From Triplophysa rosa (lineage: Eukaryota; Chordata; Actinopteri; Cypriniformes; Nemacheilidae), in NCBI RefSeq assembly GCF_024868665.1, contig NC_079905.1:3526197-3590196 (forward strand): a stretch of 64,000 nt of DNA. The letters run 5' to 3'. The position numbers and the translations under genes were made by a program. This document shows, in pieces, positions 23,408 through 34,536 of the stretch. Within the stretch, counting starts at the first letter, position 1. Every line of letters starts with the position of its first letter. A model generated the notes under the pieces. It was not told where the DNA came from, did no database searches, and worked only from the letters and a program-made list of their open reading frames with translations.

Positions 23408-26400
23408 ATGCGAGCTGCAGGACTTGTGCTGGTTGGGATTCATCTCGCCTTTGCTGGTAGGTAACTACCGCATACAGGTTTCGGTTGATAGCAAAACTTA
23501 AAAGTAACCATAGGTCTAGTGTCACTGTGTTGCTTGCAAGGTGTTTCTTATAAAAGCTGCTTATTCAACAACGCCATAAAGAGCATAGTATCCTACAAAC
23601 ATATTTTTAGACCCATCTATAATTCATATTTACCCATCTATTTTGGATTTACTCACTTTATACCAACATATAGCAAATAGAGTAGTCCAATATTCAGTAT
23701 GTCATCAGCCTTTATTTCTACATAATTATTCTGTGCTGTACTGTATAGCTAGTGTTGTATACAGTGTTTCCAGTTTTCACACATTGTATATCCAAAAAAA
23801 CTGGACCTAGACCCAAGTGGATGATACTAGACCTGGTTGTATGTCTTTAGGACTTTGAGTAGTTTGTTTATCTTATTTGTAACTAAGGTTTTGCTTTTAC
23901 ATTATGCTGCATAAACTCTACTATCAGTGGATTGCCATACAATTGAAAAAATCTGCAAAATCTTTAATAATGTTATATAATACTTATTTCCAAGTCATTT
24001 TACCTATATTTTCACTGTCTGTCTACAGGAACACACTCTCTGCAGTACTTCAGCACTGCTGTGTACGGAGACATTAACATCCCAGCGCTAACAGTTGTTG
24101 GGATGGTCGATGGTCAGCAGTTCATGTACTTTGACAGCAACACAAATAAAGCTGAGCCAAAGACAGAGTGGATGAGACACTATGAAGGAGCAGATTACTG
24201 GGACAGAGATACTCAGATTATCATTAATCGCTATGAGGAATACAAAACCATCATGGAAACTATAATGAATCATTACAACCAGTCCATGTCAAGAGGTACA
24301 GTATATTGACAGAAATCAACCAACAAACTTGTGATGATTTGGAGGCTCTCTCTGATGTAACATGCTCAAATGCTATAGTATGCTCATAGTATATTCTGAT
24401 CTCTATACAGCGACTAAGGAGCTCCAAATGGAAATTTAAATGCAAAACCGAATAACAAATCTGAATAACAAAATGACTGCAGATAGCCTTGGCTCACCCT
24501 ATAACAGGCCTTCAGAATTTACGGAACAGCAGTCACGTGTCACCCTGAAAGTGTTTCCAATGTTGATGAACTTAATGATAATCAACACTTAAAATTTGTT
24601 TGTAAAATTTGCTTATAGGCCTCATAGAGGAGTAGATGATTTTTTGTTGAATTTACTTGCTCAACACTTGGAAGGGAATGGGTCTTATGCTAGACTTTTA
24701 TTTGTTGATTTTTTCCCTCTGATTTACACAATTGAACCTTATGTTCAAACGTAGGCTTTTAGAATGGGACACAAACACTAAGGGTAAATGGAACCCTGTC
24801 AGACCAAGTTTGCTCCTCCACGAGGTCCCCGCAAGGATATGTGCTTTCACCCATATTATTTATTCTCTACATGAAAATGTGTCAAGATGGGAAAATAGAA
24901 CAACTTTAAAGTATGCTGGTGACACTGTTAGTCAGCTCCAGCCGTGGCAGATTCTAAAACATTTAATGTTGATTACTTTTCTTAGATGTTCACACCTTTC
25001 AGATGATGTATGGCTGTGAGCTTGATGATGATGGGACCACTCGAGGATACTTGCAGTACGGTTATAATGGAGAAGACTTAATCAGCTTTGATAGGAAGAC
25101 ACACAATTGGACTGCTGGAGAAACTTATCCTGAAGCTGTCAATATCATGGATACTGGTAGAGATAAAACAACATACTGGACAGCATACCTGGAGAGCATG
25201 TGCTTTGAGCGAATGAAGAAGATTGTGAGCTATGGCGAAGACACTCTGGAGAGAAAAGGTACAAATATCAGATTCTTTGATGGTTGAAAAACCTTTACCT
25301 TGTTAGCAGGTAAGGCAAGAGTATACATCCAGAAGTTTAATCTTTTAATTTAATTCTCTGAAATTTTGTAAAAATCTGTACTGATGAGTTTTCTAGTGCG
25401 AAACAATGAAGTGGATATGTGAGTAAATGAGAATAGGTCTTAAAACCAAATACTGATATAATGTTATTTTCGCTATATTTATGTCACTTCAACATGTCAC
25501 TGAGAAATAATGTGTGGTTTTAGTATAGCGTAAACCCATGATAATGAATTTCTTTTCTCTTTATAGTTGTGCCTCAGGTGTCTCTACTGCAGAAGAACTC
25601 CTCGTCTCCAGTAATCTGTCATGCTACTGGTTTCTACCCAAAAAGCATCACAATGACCTGGAAGAAAAACAATGAGGATCTTAATGAAGATGTGGAGGTC
25701 AGTGCAACTTTACCAAACTAAGATGGAACGTTCCAGAAGAGCATCAGTCTCTCAGTGAAGTCTGAGGAGTGGAAGAAGAATCCAGATGTCTACAGATGTG
25801 TCATTCAACATGTGGGAGCAGAGAAAGAGATTGTTGTCCTTCTCAATGAAAACAAAATCTTATCTATCTCAGGTATGTGTATGATACACAAAAGGTTTTT
25901 AATATGGCAGATATTATAGGTGGTGTATTTCATTGTCTGCCTGAAAAAAGTTTTGTCTGTTAATGTCAGTTATCATTGGTCATTTCCATCATGTTCACAC
26001 AGAGCTTCACATTACTGTATTATTGAGTGTTTATATTGTGATATATTGTGCTGGTTTATTGCAGCTTCTGACAACATCATTGTGAAATGTTTGGTGTCCA
26101 TCACTGTGGCAGTTGTTGTTGTTGGATGTGTGGTGGCTCTCATTGTCTTTGCTGTTAAAAAGAGGCTCATTGTGTGCAGGAAGTGCAGAGGGCTTCAGAG
26201 CTCAAATTTACCAGGTGACTTATGGTTTATAAATATGACTGCATTGTTCTGAATTACTGTGTATAATTCTGATCATTATTAAATCAATTTATATTTCTTT
26301 ATTGTTACAGGCTATGTGAGGGGCAATAGTAAGTATTCTTTTCTTTTACACAGAAAAGTTTGAGCTCTTGTGTAATTTTGTTGCCTTTTAAAAGGTTTAC

Positions 26401-26526
26401 AGTGTCTCACAGTACTACCTCCTGTTTTATTTAATAGCCACAGATGCTGCATTAGAAATGATAGATGAACCACAACTGTCCAGTGAACTTAAATCTGATC
26501 CTAGTTCTGAGAGGACCAGTCAGTGA
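23408..26526 (+). pseudogene. MHC class I heavy chain (gene E) with a nonsense codon in alpha3
   Basis: Exons: leader 23408-23456 (MRAAGLVLVGIHL), alpha1 24029-24295, alpha2 24986-25258, alpha3 25567-25872, transmembrane 26065-26214, short tail 26311-26328, last tail 26438-26526. All junctions are phase 1 and splice sites are good. The joined frame would be 383 residues, but codon 248 is TAA (25719-25721) where gene C has GAA. Translation would end mid-alpha3 and give a 247-residue product without a membrane anchor. Alpha1 is almost identical to C. Alpha2 is three codons shorter than in C. Unlike C, the last tail exon reads through to a longer tail (DEPQLSSELKSDPSSERTSQ). Because only one base is wrong, this could be a very recent null allele or an assembly error rather than an old pseudogene. 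Confidence 0.83.
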
Positions 26527-26784
26527 AATCTAGCGGCGAGGTTGCAAATTGCAACCAACGGCTCACTCCCCCCCTCACTCCCTCCCTTTCGAAGCCCTAC
26601 AACACCTGACACAACATGGCGAATTACATGCAAGGGACCTGCTATGTATATAGATAAAAATAGCTCATTCTAAACATAAAAACAAAACACTCCGTTACGT
26701 AAGCTCTTTATACACCTCTGAAGACATAGTTATCTGTCAACAGATCAAAAAATTACACACTGGTTCTTTAAAGCAAACTCTCTC

Positions 26785-26828
26785 CGTGTGTGTGTGAGCG
26801 CGTGTGTGTGTGAGCGCGTGTGTGTGTG

Positions 26829-26880
<52 letters not shown>

Positions 26881-26892
26881 CGCGTGTGTGTG
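26785..26892. repeat. (GT)n microsatellite with GC interruptions
   Basis: Alternating GT with GAGCGC and (GC)n variants over about 108 bp. Translated frames here are low-complexity artefacts. Confidence 0.95.
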
Positions 26893-27115
26893 GTTGGGGT
26901 TGGGGGGACTCTTTTCACTGTGGGGACCAAAATTGAGGTCCCCATGGGCAAAAAAGCTTATAAATCGTACAGAACAATATTTTTAAAAAAATCTAAAAAT
27001 GCAAAACGTTTTTCTATGTTCTTTAGGTTTAGGGGTAGGGGATAAAATATACAGTTTGTACAGTATAAAAAACATTACACCCATGGACTGCCCCAACGGA
27101 GATAATAAACCAGAC
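26893..27115. repeat. Teleost dispersed repeat (GTGGGGACCAAAATTGAGGT type)
   Basis: It follows the GT tract directly and contains GGTCCCCATGGGCAAAAAAG, GGTTTAGGGGTAGGG and a closing CCAGACGTGCGTGTGTT. This combination next to a (GT)n tract is a familiar repeat in fish genomes. Family naming is from general knowledge. Confidence 0.6.
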
Positions 27116-28619
27116 GTGCGTGTGTTTTAGACTTTTTTTGTGAATGTTTTGAAAGCACATACACGTGCGCACATAAATTTTTGCGCAAACTATTGTTTAT
27201 AACTAGAGATGTGAATGTATTTAAGTAGTGTGTTGTATTTTAACTTTTTTTGCAATTAAAGTCTTAAAATGATCATTGAGAACACAACTAAGATTATTTA
27301 GTAAGCTCGGCACATTTTATTCTATAATCACTTCATCTCCTGCCTCCTCTTCATCTCTGTATCTGCCTCGTGTCTGAGAAAAAGATCTTGATGTGCTCAA
27401 TGCATGTTTGAAAATCTTGATATTTCTTAATAGCACAAAGCTTAAAGAAAAACTGAAATTTAGCCCATAATTTATCATTTATCTTCATGACATCCTAAGT
27501 ATATGACTGACTTTCTTCTGCAGAACACACTCTGAGTTATAATGACTAGGATGCTGTCTTTGTAATGCAATAATATGTAATATCTCAACGTCGAAATACC
27601 AAAAGGGTTTGAGTTTCAAAAATGCATCACAAACCTGGGAAAAGTGATGCTTTTATTTGACTGAAGAAAGGAGGTGATACAGCTAAAATGGCATGATAGT
27701 GAGTAAATTATGGGATACGTTTAATTTTTGGATGAAATATTTATTTATAAGTAGGTGCCTAAGACAATGAAGTGCCAAAAAAGAGGTAGGAAAACATTTC
27801 ATTTGGATCTCATCTTTAGCGCTATAGTTTACTGTGTAAAAGTATTAATAAAATGTAAATATTTAATGCTATTTGTTACTTATATTACTTCCTTTTCTTA
27901 TAATTAAAAAGGTCTGTCTTCAGGGCCAGCAGGGTGTATGATAAAAATGTCAGAATTCGAATATGTAAAATGAATGCATCAAAAAGTAAATAATGTCATT
28001 GAAGCAGTCATGGGATCAGCTTCTCTGTTGATGGTTTGTTTACATTTATATATTTATACTGAACATAAACTTTGTAAAACCTGTCTGAAAACATGTAGTT
28101 GCGAAGTGTAGTGTCTCTCTCACCTGACCTGAGTATTTTGTTTTCTGTTTAGTTAAATAATATATGGATACATTCTAAGAAAGTATATCTAAAATGCATA
28201 CAAACATTTATTTTTTAAAAAGCAAGTAAAAGCTCACTTTTACAAAGCCTGATGCCTTATTTGTATTTTAAATTGCACTGATAACCAACATGATAACATA
28301 CAGGTGCTGGTCATATAATTAGAATATCATCGAAAAGTTGATTTATCTCACTAATTCCATTCAAAAAGTGAAACTTGTATATTATATTCATTAATTACAC
28401 ACAGACTGATATATTTCTAATGTTTATTTCTTTTAATTTTGATGATTATAACTGACAACTAATGAAAACCCCAAATTCAGTATCTCAGAAAATTAGAATA
28501 TTGTGAAAAGGTTCAACATTGAAGACACCTGGTGCCACACTCTAATCAGCTAATAAACTCAAAACACCTGCAAAGTCCTTTAAATGGTCTCTCAGTGTAG
28601 TTCTGTAGGCTACACAATC

Positions 28620-29930
28620 ATGGGGAAGACTGCTGACTTGACAGTTGTCCAAAAGACGACCACTGACACCTTGCACAAGGAGGGCAAGACACAAAAGGTC
28701 ATTGCAAAAGAGGCTGGCTGTTCACAGAGCTCTGTGTCCAAGCACATTAATAGAGAGGCGAAAGGAAGGAAAAGATGTGGTAGAAAAAAAGTGTACAAGC
28801 AATAGGGATAAACGCACCCTGGAGAGAGGATTGTGAAACAAAACCCATTCAAAAATGTGGGGGAGATTCACAAAGAGTGGACTGCAGCTGGAGTCAGTGC
28901 TTCAAGAACCACTACGCACAGACGTATGCAAGACATGGGTTTCAGCTGTCGCATTCCTTGTGTCAAGCCACTCTTCAACAACAGACAGCGTCAGAAGCGT
29001 CTCGCCTGGGCTAAAGACAAAAAGGACTGGACTGCTGCTGAGTGGTCCAACGTTATGTTCTCTGATGAAAGTAAATTTTGCATTTCCTTTGGAAATCAGG
29101 GTCCCAGAGTCTGGAGGAAGAGAGCACAGGCACAGAATCCACGTTGCTTGAGGTCCAGTGTAAAGTTTCCACAGTCAGTGATGGTTTGGGGTGCCATGTC
29201 ATCTGCTGGTGTTGGTCCACTGTGTTTTCTGAGGTCCAAGGTCAACACAGCTGTATACCAGGAAGTTTTAGAGCACTTCATGCCTCCTGCCGCTGACCAA
29301 CTTTATGGAGATGCAGATTTCATTTTCCAACAGGACTTGGCACCTGCACACAGTGCCAAAGCTACCAGTACCTGGTTTAAGGACCATGTTCTTAATTGGC
29401 CAGTAAACTCGCCTGACCTTAACCATAGAAAATCTATGAGGTATTGTTTTTTAGATTTAGATTCAATTTATTGTCATTGCACATGTACAAGTACAAGGCA
29501 ACGAAATGTGACCTCTGCATTTAACCCATCCAGAGAGTAGTGAACACACGCACAGCAAGTGGTGAACACACGTACACCCGGAGCAGTGGGCAGCTATCAC
29601 TGCAGCTGCCCGGGGAGCAAGTAGGGGTAAGGTGCCTTGCTCAACGGCACCTCAGTTGTTACCCGCCGGCCCTGGGAATCGAACCGGCAACCTTCTGGTC
29701 ATGAGTCCGACTCTCTAACCATTAGGCCACAACTGCCCTTGTGAAGCTCTATACTTCACCCTATTGTGAAGATGCGATATGCCAGACCCAACAATGCAGA
29801 AGAGCTGAAGGCCACTATCAGAGCAACCTGGGCTCTCATAACACCTGAGCAGTGCCACAGACTGATCCACTCCATGCCACGCCGCATTGCTGCAGTAATT
29901 CAGGCAAAAGGAGCCCCAACTAAGTATTGA
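28620..29930 (+). pseudogene. Tc1-family transposase remnant
   Basis: The reading starts MGKTADLTVVQK and shows a helix-turn-helix region (AGCSQSSVSKHI). A stop follows at about 28803, and the frame resumes at 28833 with VGEIHKEWTAAGVSASRTTT. Two of the three catalytic acids of the DDE domain are visible (FSDESKF and FQQDLAPAH). The third motif is cut at NSPDLN by the SINE, and the C-terminal end resumes after it (PNNAEELKATIRATWALITP) to a stop at 29928-29930. Stop, frameshift and insertion make it inactive. Family length is about 340 residues. Confidence 0.85.
29446..29738 (-). mobile_element. tRNA-derived SINE inserted in the Tc1 transposase
   Basis: On the - strand: a tRNA-like head with GTGGCCTAATGGTTAGAGAG (A box) and GGTTCGATTCC (B box), a body with GGTGCCGTTGAGCAAGGCAC, and a 3' tail with TGCAATGACAATAAATTGAA and AATCTAAATCTAAAA. 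It splits the transposase between the second and third catalytic motifs, so it is younger than the transposon. Confidence 0.85.
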
Positions 29931-30219
29931 GTGCTGTACATGCTCATACTTTTCATGTTCATACTTTTCAGTTGGCCAAGATTTCTAAAAATCCTTTCTT
30001 TGTATTGTTCTTATGGAATGTTCTAATTTTCTGAGATACTGAATTTGGGATTTTCATTAGTTGTCAGTTATAATCATCAAATTAAAAGAAATAAACATTT
30101 GAAATATATCAGTCTGTGTGTAATGAATGAATATAATATACAAGTTTCACTTTTTGAATGGAATTAGTGAAATAAATCAACTTTTTGATGATTTTCTAAT
30201 TATATGACCAGCACCTGTA

Positions 30220-30745
30220 TATCCTATCAGCCCTCTTCTAAAATGTGAAGAGGTCAGACTTATAGACGAGACGTGTATTTTACAAGCTAAACGTATAATT
30301 GCTCTTAATTGGAAAAATATTAATGAGCCAAGAATTGAAAAGTGGGTTACAGAAATGGCGTCAAACATGTCAATGGAAAATATCACGTATATTGTCAAAA
30401 AGAAACAAAATGTTTTTGAAATTGTCTGGAAACCTTTTATTAACCTATTAAGGTACAATACAAATGTTGGTTGCATGCTACAACAAGAACGAGTTCTGGG
30501 GAGTAGGGTAGTAACATGATGTATAGCCTACATAGACTTGGGAAATACTCGTTACCTGATCTGGATTTCTCTCTTTATTCTATGTAATTATATTTTAATT
30601 TTTTAATTTAAGTTTTTTGTTTTGTTTTATGTTGTTTTGTGTTTTGTTTCGTTTTTTGGGAATGGGCTGATGGGAGGGGAAATTGTGGACCCTGTTGAGA
30701 TATGCAAACTGAAAAAGTAATAAATATACTGTTAAAAAAAAATGA
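30220..30745 (+). mobile_element. 5'-truncated L1-type LINE, C-terminal end of ORF2
   Basis: A + strand frame at 30223-30519 has no initiating context but reads AKRIIALNWKNINEPRIEKW and later NITYIVKKKQNVFEIVWKPF, ending TGA. That pattern (basic W..W segment, then F.IW.PF) is the usual carboxyl end of fish L1-clade reverse transcriptase proteins. A T-rich 3' UTR and an A run near 30735 close it. It directly abuts the Tc1 element. Confidence 0.65.
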
Positions 30746-31034
30746 TGTTAATTTTTACTGATACTTTTGCATAGTATGATCGCCTTGATCATTCAGAGGC
30801 TGGGGCTTTTGTTCAAGATGTGAAAAACTGGCTAATCCTGTTTGTGAAATGACAAAAACCCAGCCCTCGTCTTATCCATATAAAACCTGTTAATCAAATG
30901 AACAAAACCTACACACACCATCGGAGAGTGTGCTAACTGGACATTCGCTGTCATTTTTTAAGATGTCAGTGAAAAGTGAAAACATTCAACTGATTTGACA
31001 GTACAATTTTAGGATAAAATTGCAGGGATCAAAC
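30746..31034 (+). promoter_or_regulatory. 5' flank of the gene F leader
   Basis: Resembles the gene C upstream DNA (GTGTGCTAACTGGACATTCG here, GCTAACTGGACGTTTATTTT upstream of C; then AAAACATTCAACTGATTTGA against a similar text). It is probably an old class I promoter and 5' UTR. Confidence 0.4.
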
Positions 31035-31080
31035 ATGAGATCTGTGCTTTTGCTCCTTGGGATTCGTCTCGCCTTTGCTG
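31035..31080 (+). pseudogene. Orphan class I leader exon (gene F)
   Basis: ATG to a GTAAGC donor, encoding MRSVLLLLGIRLAFAG, a clean signal peptide exon one codon shorter than in the other units and ending in phase 1. No alpha1, alpha2 or alpha3 exon of the class I type follows before gene G, 14.5 kb away. It is either the relic of a deleted unit or the start of a different gene using the exon at 32015-32083. Confidence 0.7.
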
Positions 31081-32014
31081 GTAAGCAAAACATAAGTTGT
31101 GATGAATCTCTGTCTTGTGATGTAATCAGATGAAACTGTTTTATGTAAGGGTTGGACTACTTAAAGAATTCCAATTCTGCCAATGTTCTGTAAATTTTGG
31201 TAGCTTTTTATTGGTAGCTTTTCTTGAAAATAAAATGTTGCTAAAAACATTACATTAGATTCTAATGCTTTGTTTTTTTCTTCGACATCACATAAATCAC
31301 CCCCCAAAACAACTCACTTATATCAACATTACAAAAACAATAATTCCTCGACTTGCTCAAAGAGAAGAAGCAAATGACTAAGATTGTCACTATTTTCACT
31401 ATACAGAAAGTGAATGTATCGCTTGCTTGCAGGGTGTGTGTGTTCACATTACACTGGACGGGAGGTCAAATTGCACGTATGGTTTGCCAAGCCTGAGCAA
31501 ATACATCACTTTTCTCACTTTTTACATTACCTACAAGACTGCATTGCGTGGATAAATTTTGTGTAAAATTTTATAATTAACTTCTTTGACGATATTGGGA
31601 ATGCAGTATGGTAGCGTAAAGGTCTTCCTCAATTTAATGTTGTTGTTGAGAGTGAATGTTGAGAGACACTATCACGTCACGCTGTGTAATAATACAGACA
31701 TACTTTCCTGAACCCCATACTTTCCTGTAACCAAATTGTTGCAGGTTTGATTCCCAATTCCCGAAAGGAAACGAGAGATTAGTTATTCATTCACAACTAG
31801 AAATTACTTGGCTCTCAAGTTCAACCCACTGATTCAATGATATTGTAGCTGTTTTAGCTCATTTCCACATTGCTTTCTGAAGCTGGTGTTGTGTGAAATT
31901 TTATTCACTTAGTGATGATAATAATAATAACATTAACAACATAAATACTAATAAAGTTGCATTGTTATTGTATATGTTAATGTTTATCTATATAAACTAT
32001 CCCTTTTGTGTTAG

Positions 32015-32083
32015 AAACAAACAGTTCATCAGGGAGAATCACTCATGCCTTGACTGAAGAAGATCTGACAGATTTTGACTATG
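32015..32083 (+). other. Candidate unknown exon after the gene F leader
   Basis: It is bounded by a pyrimidine-rich acceptor (CCCTTTTGTGTTAG) and a strong donor (ATG|GTAAGT). Phase is 1 at both ends, so it would splice in frame to the F leader. It encodes ETNSSSGRITHALTEEDLTD followed by FDY: acidic, with one potential N-glycosylation site. I do not recognise it. A further possible 14-nt exon (32170-32183, donor GTAAGT) follows but is weak. Confidence 0.3.
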
Positions 32084-32410
32084 GTAAGTTTTAGAAAACA
32101 AGCTTTTTTGTTGCAGGTTAAATTAATTTATTTTAATACTTCAATGGTCTTGTGTGTATTTGTGTGCAGAAAGTTGCCCGTTTGTAAGTTGCCAATACAA
32201 TATATATGGTATAGTTCTCTTAATTTATAGACTTTAAAGATTTACAAACTTATTTTATTAGCATGGCCTATATTTCAATTTATGGAATCTGCAATTTTTA
32301 TGTATATTGATAATTGATAAAAAAATCGATAATTGTTGTTATATACGGCAGTAAGATAAGAATTGGGGGTGGAGCATGGAGTACAAATAAACCAGGGGGC
32401 CCAGAAACCC

Positions 32411-34536
32411 TACTGTAAAAAATGATTCGTGGCCCTAGTAAATATGGCTCAATTAAATAGGCTGATTTTCCTCAAAAAAATAAGTTTTGCACATTACTTA
32501 ATTTCTTGCTATAAATGTTACAAAATGTATTGAGATTGCAGTTTGCTTAAAATAATGAGTAAACACAGCAAGTAATTTTTAGTAAAGTCGCATGAATCTG
32601 GTTATTAGTCAATTTGACTAAACATTTTAAGATTCGGTTAGATCATGTGACACAGCAGCTGCCATTTTCTGAAAATCATCTCCTCAGACGATAAAGGTGA
32701 GTAAACTTAACTTGTTGTATACTAAAATGTTTCATAAAATAAATCCCACCAATAGTGTGAAGATACATGTTTCTTAGTGTTTTCTTTTGAAATAAGTTTA
32801 ATTGTGGTGGTGCACGTTTCTTGGTGTTTTAAATAAGCTCCTAGATATCAAATGTACAGAAACGTGCGTGCACAGCGCACTTCAACTTTTGTGAGAAGAA
32901 AGTTTATTTAAGTTGCTTAAATGAGATTTATGGTAAACAATCACGATTGCCTACTTTTATGAAGGCATGAAAACACGTTGATAGTTATATTCGCCGTTCA
33001 GCTCCTTGAGCTTTTTAGGTTCAATTTGACACAACGCGCCACATTAACAGACAACGTTTTTAAGTGAGTTAAAAAGAGCGCGAAGCCGTCATTGCTTTAT
33101 TTCAAACCTTTCATCTGTTTATCTATACCGCGTGCGAGCGTTGCGATGCATCGCGACAAACGCCTTGTTAAAATGGTTTCTGTTATCTTTTGTCATGTAT
33201 GTGGCATCTTGAGGTGCGGACAGGGTGTGACCGCTTACCGTGAGCTAGAAGTGCGAGGCGGAGTCTGGAGCGGGCTCAAATCTCTATGCATCTTGTTGGT
33301 TAGAAACCTCCTTAAAACCGCACACTGTCACTTTGCAGACACGATAGAGGAGAATTGTGTCGGCTAAGGCTAGTGATTAATTTATCTTTTATTGTAGTAC
33401 TTATATAATTGTTTGTGTGTGTCATAAACGCATATTTTGCATACTGAGCAGTGGAAGTGAACAAAACACAGTAGTGTTAAGTACAATCAACTTTGTTAGT
33501 GTGACATTACACTATGGCAATGTTGTGAAGTTCTGGTAAAGTTCCATTATGTGACTTTAATACCTTTGTTTTATATTTTAGGAAAGCCAATTCCTGAATG
33601 AATGTTAAAAAATCTTGGGAGACCTAATTTTCATAGTGAGGAACTTATACAGAACTAGGTTAGAACTTATGCAGAATCCACATGATGCAGCAGACCTGTG
33701 CAACATAACAGTTCATATCGATTCTTTACATTCTTTTAATTATCAGTATGTATGTGTATATATTTTATTCTATTCTAAATTGATATTATACATTAATATC
33801 ACATTGTTTTGTTTCAGGACAATAATGGTGAAGTTAATTAACCTTGCATAGCACACAGTAATCACCAGAGGGGGATACTCCAGATCTCCATATTCAGCTC
33901 AACACCACACTTAACATGCAAGCAAGACCACACACAAACATGATATAAATAACATAACTCTACACGGTTATCAAATGCACATACACACTCATGCATACAA
34001 CACCACAAATATTAAAAACCATTAAAAACCACTAGCCTTAGCCATGTTGATGGTTACTGTTGTTATAATGTTTCAGAATGTCTGTTATTTAGTATCGTTT
34101 ATTTGTTTTCGTTGTACAATGAAATTTACATTTCTGAACTGCTGTATGTTTCATGTTTAAATTATTCAGTGAAAAAATAAAGCTTTTAACATTTCACAGC
34201 TGTCCATTGTTTCTGTATTTTAGGTGTTAAGAACATAAAATTATTAATCTAAATGAGCTTACATTTGATCATGAGGGTAAACTAGACTTTTTTGGTAGAA
34301 ATAACAAAAATGTGTTAGTAAAAACAACTTAAAATTGAGTCACACCAACCGAAAAAATTAAGCAAAATCCCTTGCTGGGAATAGGGTCAGGGTTACTCAA
34401 AAATTTAAGCAATGCCTACTAAAGAATTTAAGGTAATGCTGCTTAAAATTTCATGTAGAACTGTCTTAAAAAATTGGTCGCAAAAATGATGCACTATATT
34501 TTTAAGTAACTTCAGCGTAATTTTTTTTTCAGTGTA
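32411..34536. mobile_element. Probable 2.1 kb TIR element with transcript-like layout
   Basis: Left end TACTGTAAAAAATGATTCG; right end the complement of TACACTGAAAAAAAAATTAC. Inside are a TCATGTGAC E-box and GCCATTTT (YY1-like) near 32645-32670, a splice donor (AAAG|GTGAGT, 32698), acceptors before about 33582 and 33819, and AATAAA near 34177. No long coding frame was found. The boundaries rest on weak end similarity. Confidence 0.4.

Larger units (their letters stand above)
24000..28185 (+). repeat. Segmental duplication, copy 2 (gene E block)
   Basis: Colinear with 14400-20550 apart from insertions and microsatellite growth. It lacks the two TTAA-flanked elements found in copy 1 and has an expanded GT tract in their place downstream. 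The stretch 27116-28185 has no gene. Confidence 0.8.
28311..30217 (+). mobile_element. Tc1-like transposon with about 205-bp inverted ends, SINE-interrupted
   Basis: The terminal inverted repeats begin CAGGTGCTGGTCATATAATT and extend about 205 bp at both ends. They are flanked by TA (28309-28310 and 30218-30219). The interior holds a decayed Tc1 transposase and a later SINE insertion. The block sits just past the end of duplication copy 2. Confidence 0.9.

Noticed and set aside
26745..27045. Cys-Val and Thr-His repeat frames
   Set aside because: Artefacts of the (GT)n tract.
29641..29735. Possible tRNA gene on the - strand
   Set aside because: A and B boxes are present, but they belong to a SINE head with a SINE body and tail, and it is inserted in a transposon.
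33092..33367. 91-codon frame inside the 32.4-34.5 kb element
   Set aside because: No domain, and its position relative to the candidate splice sites gives no coherent protein.
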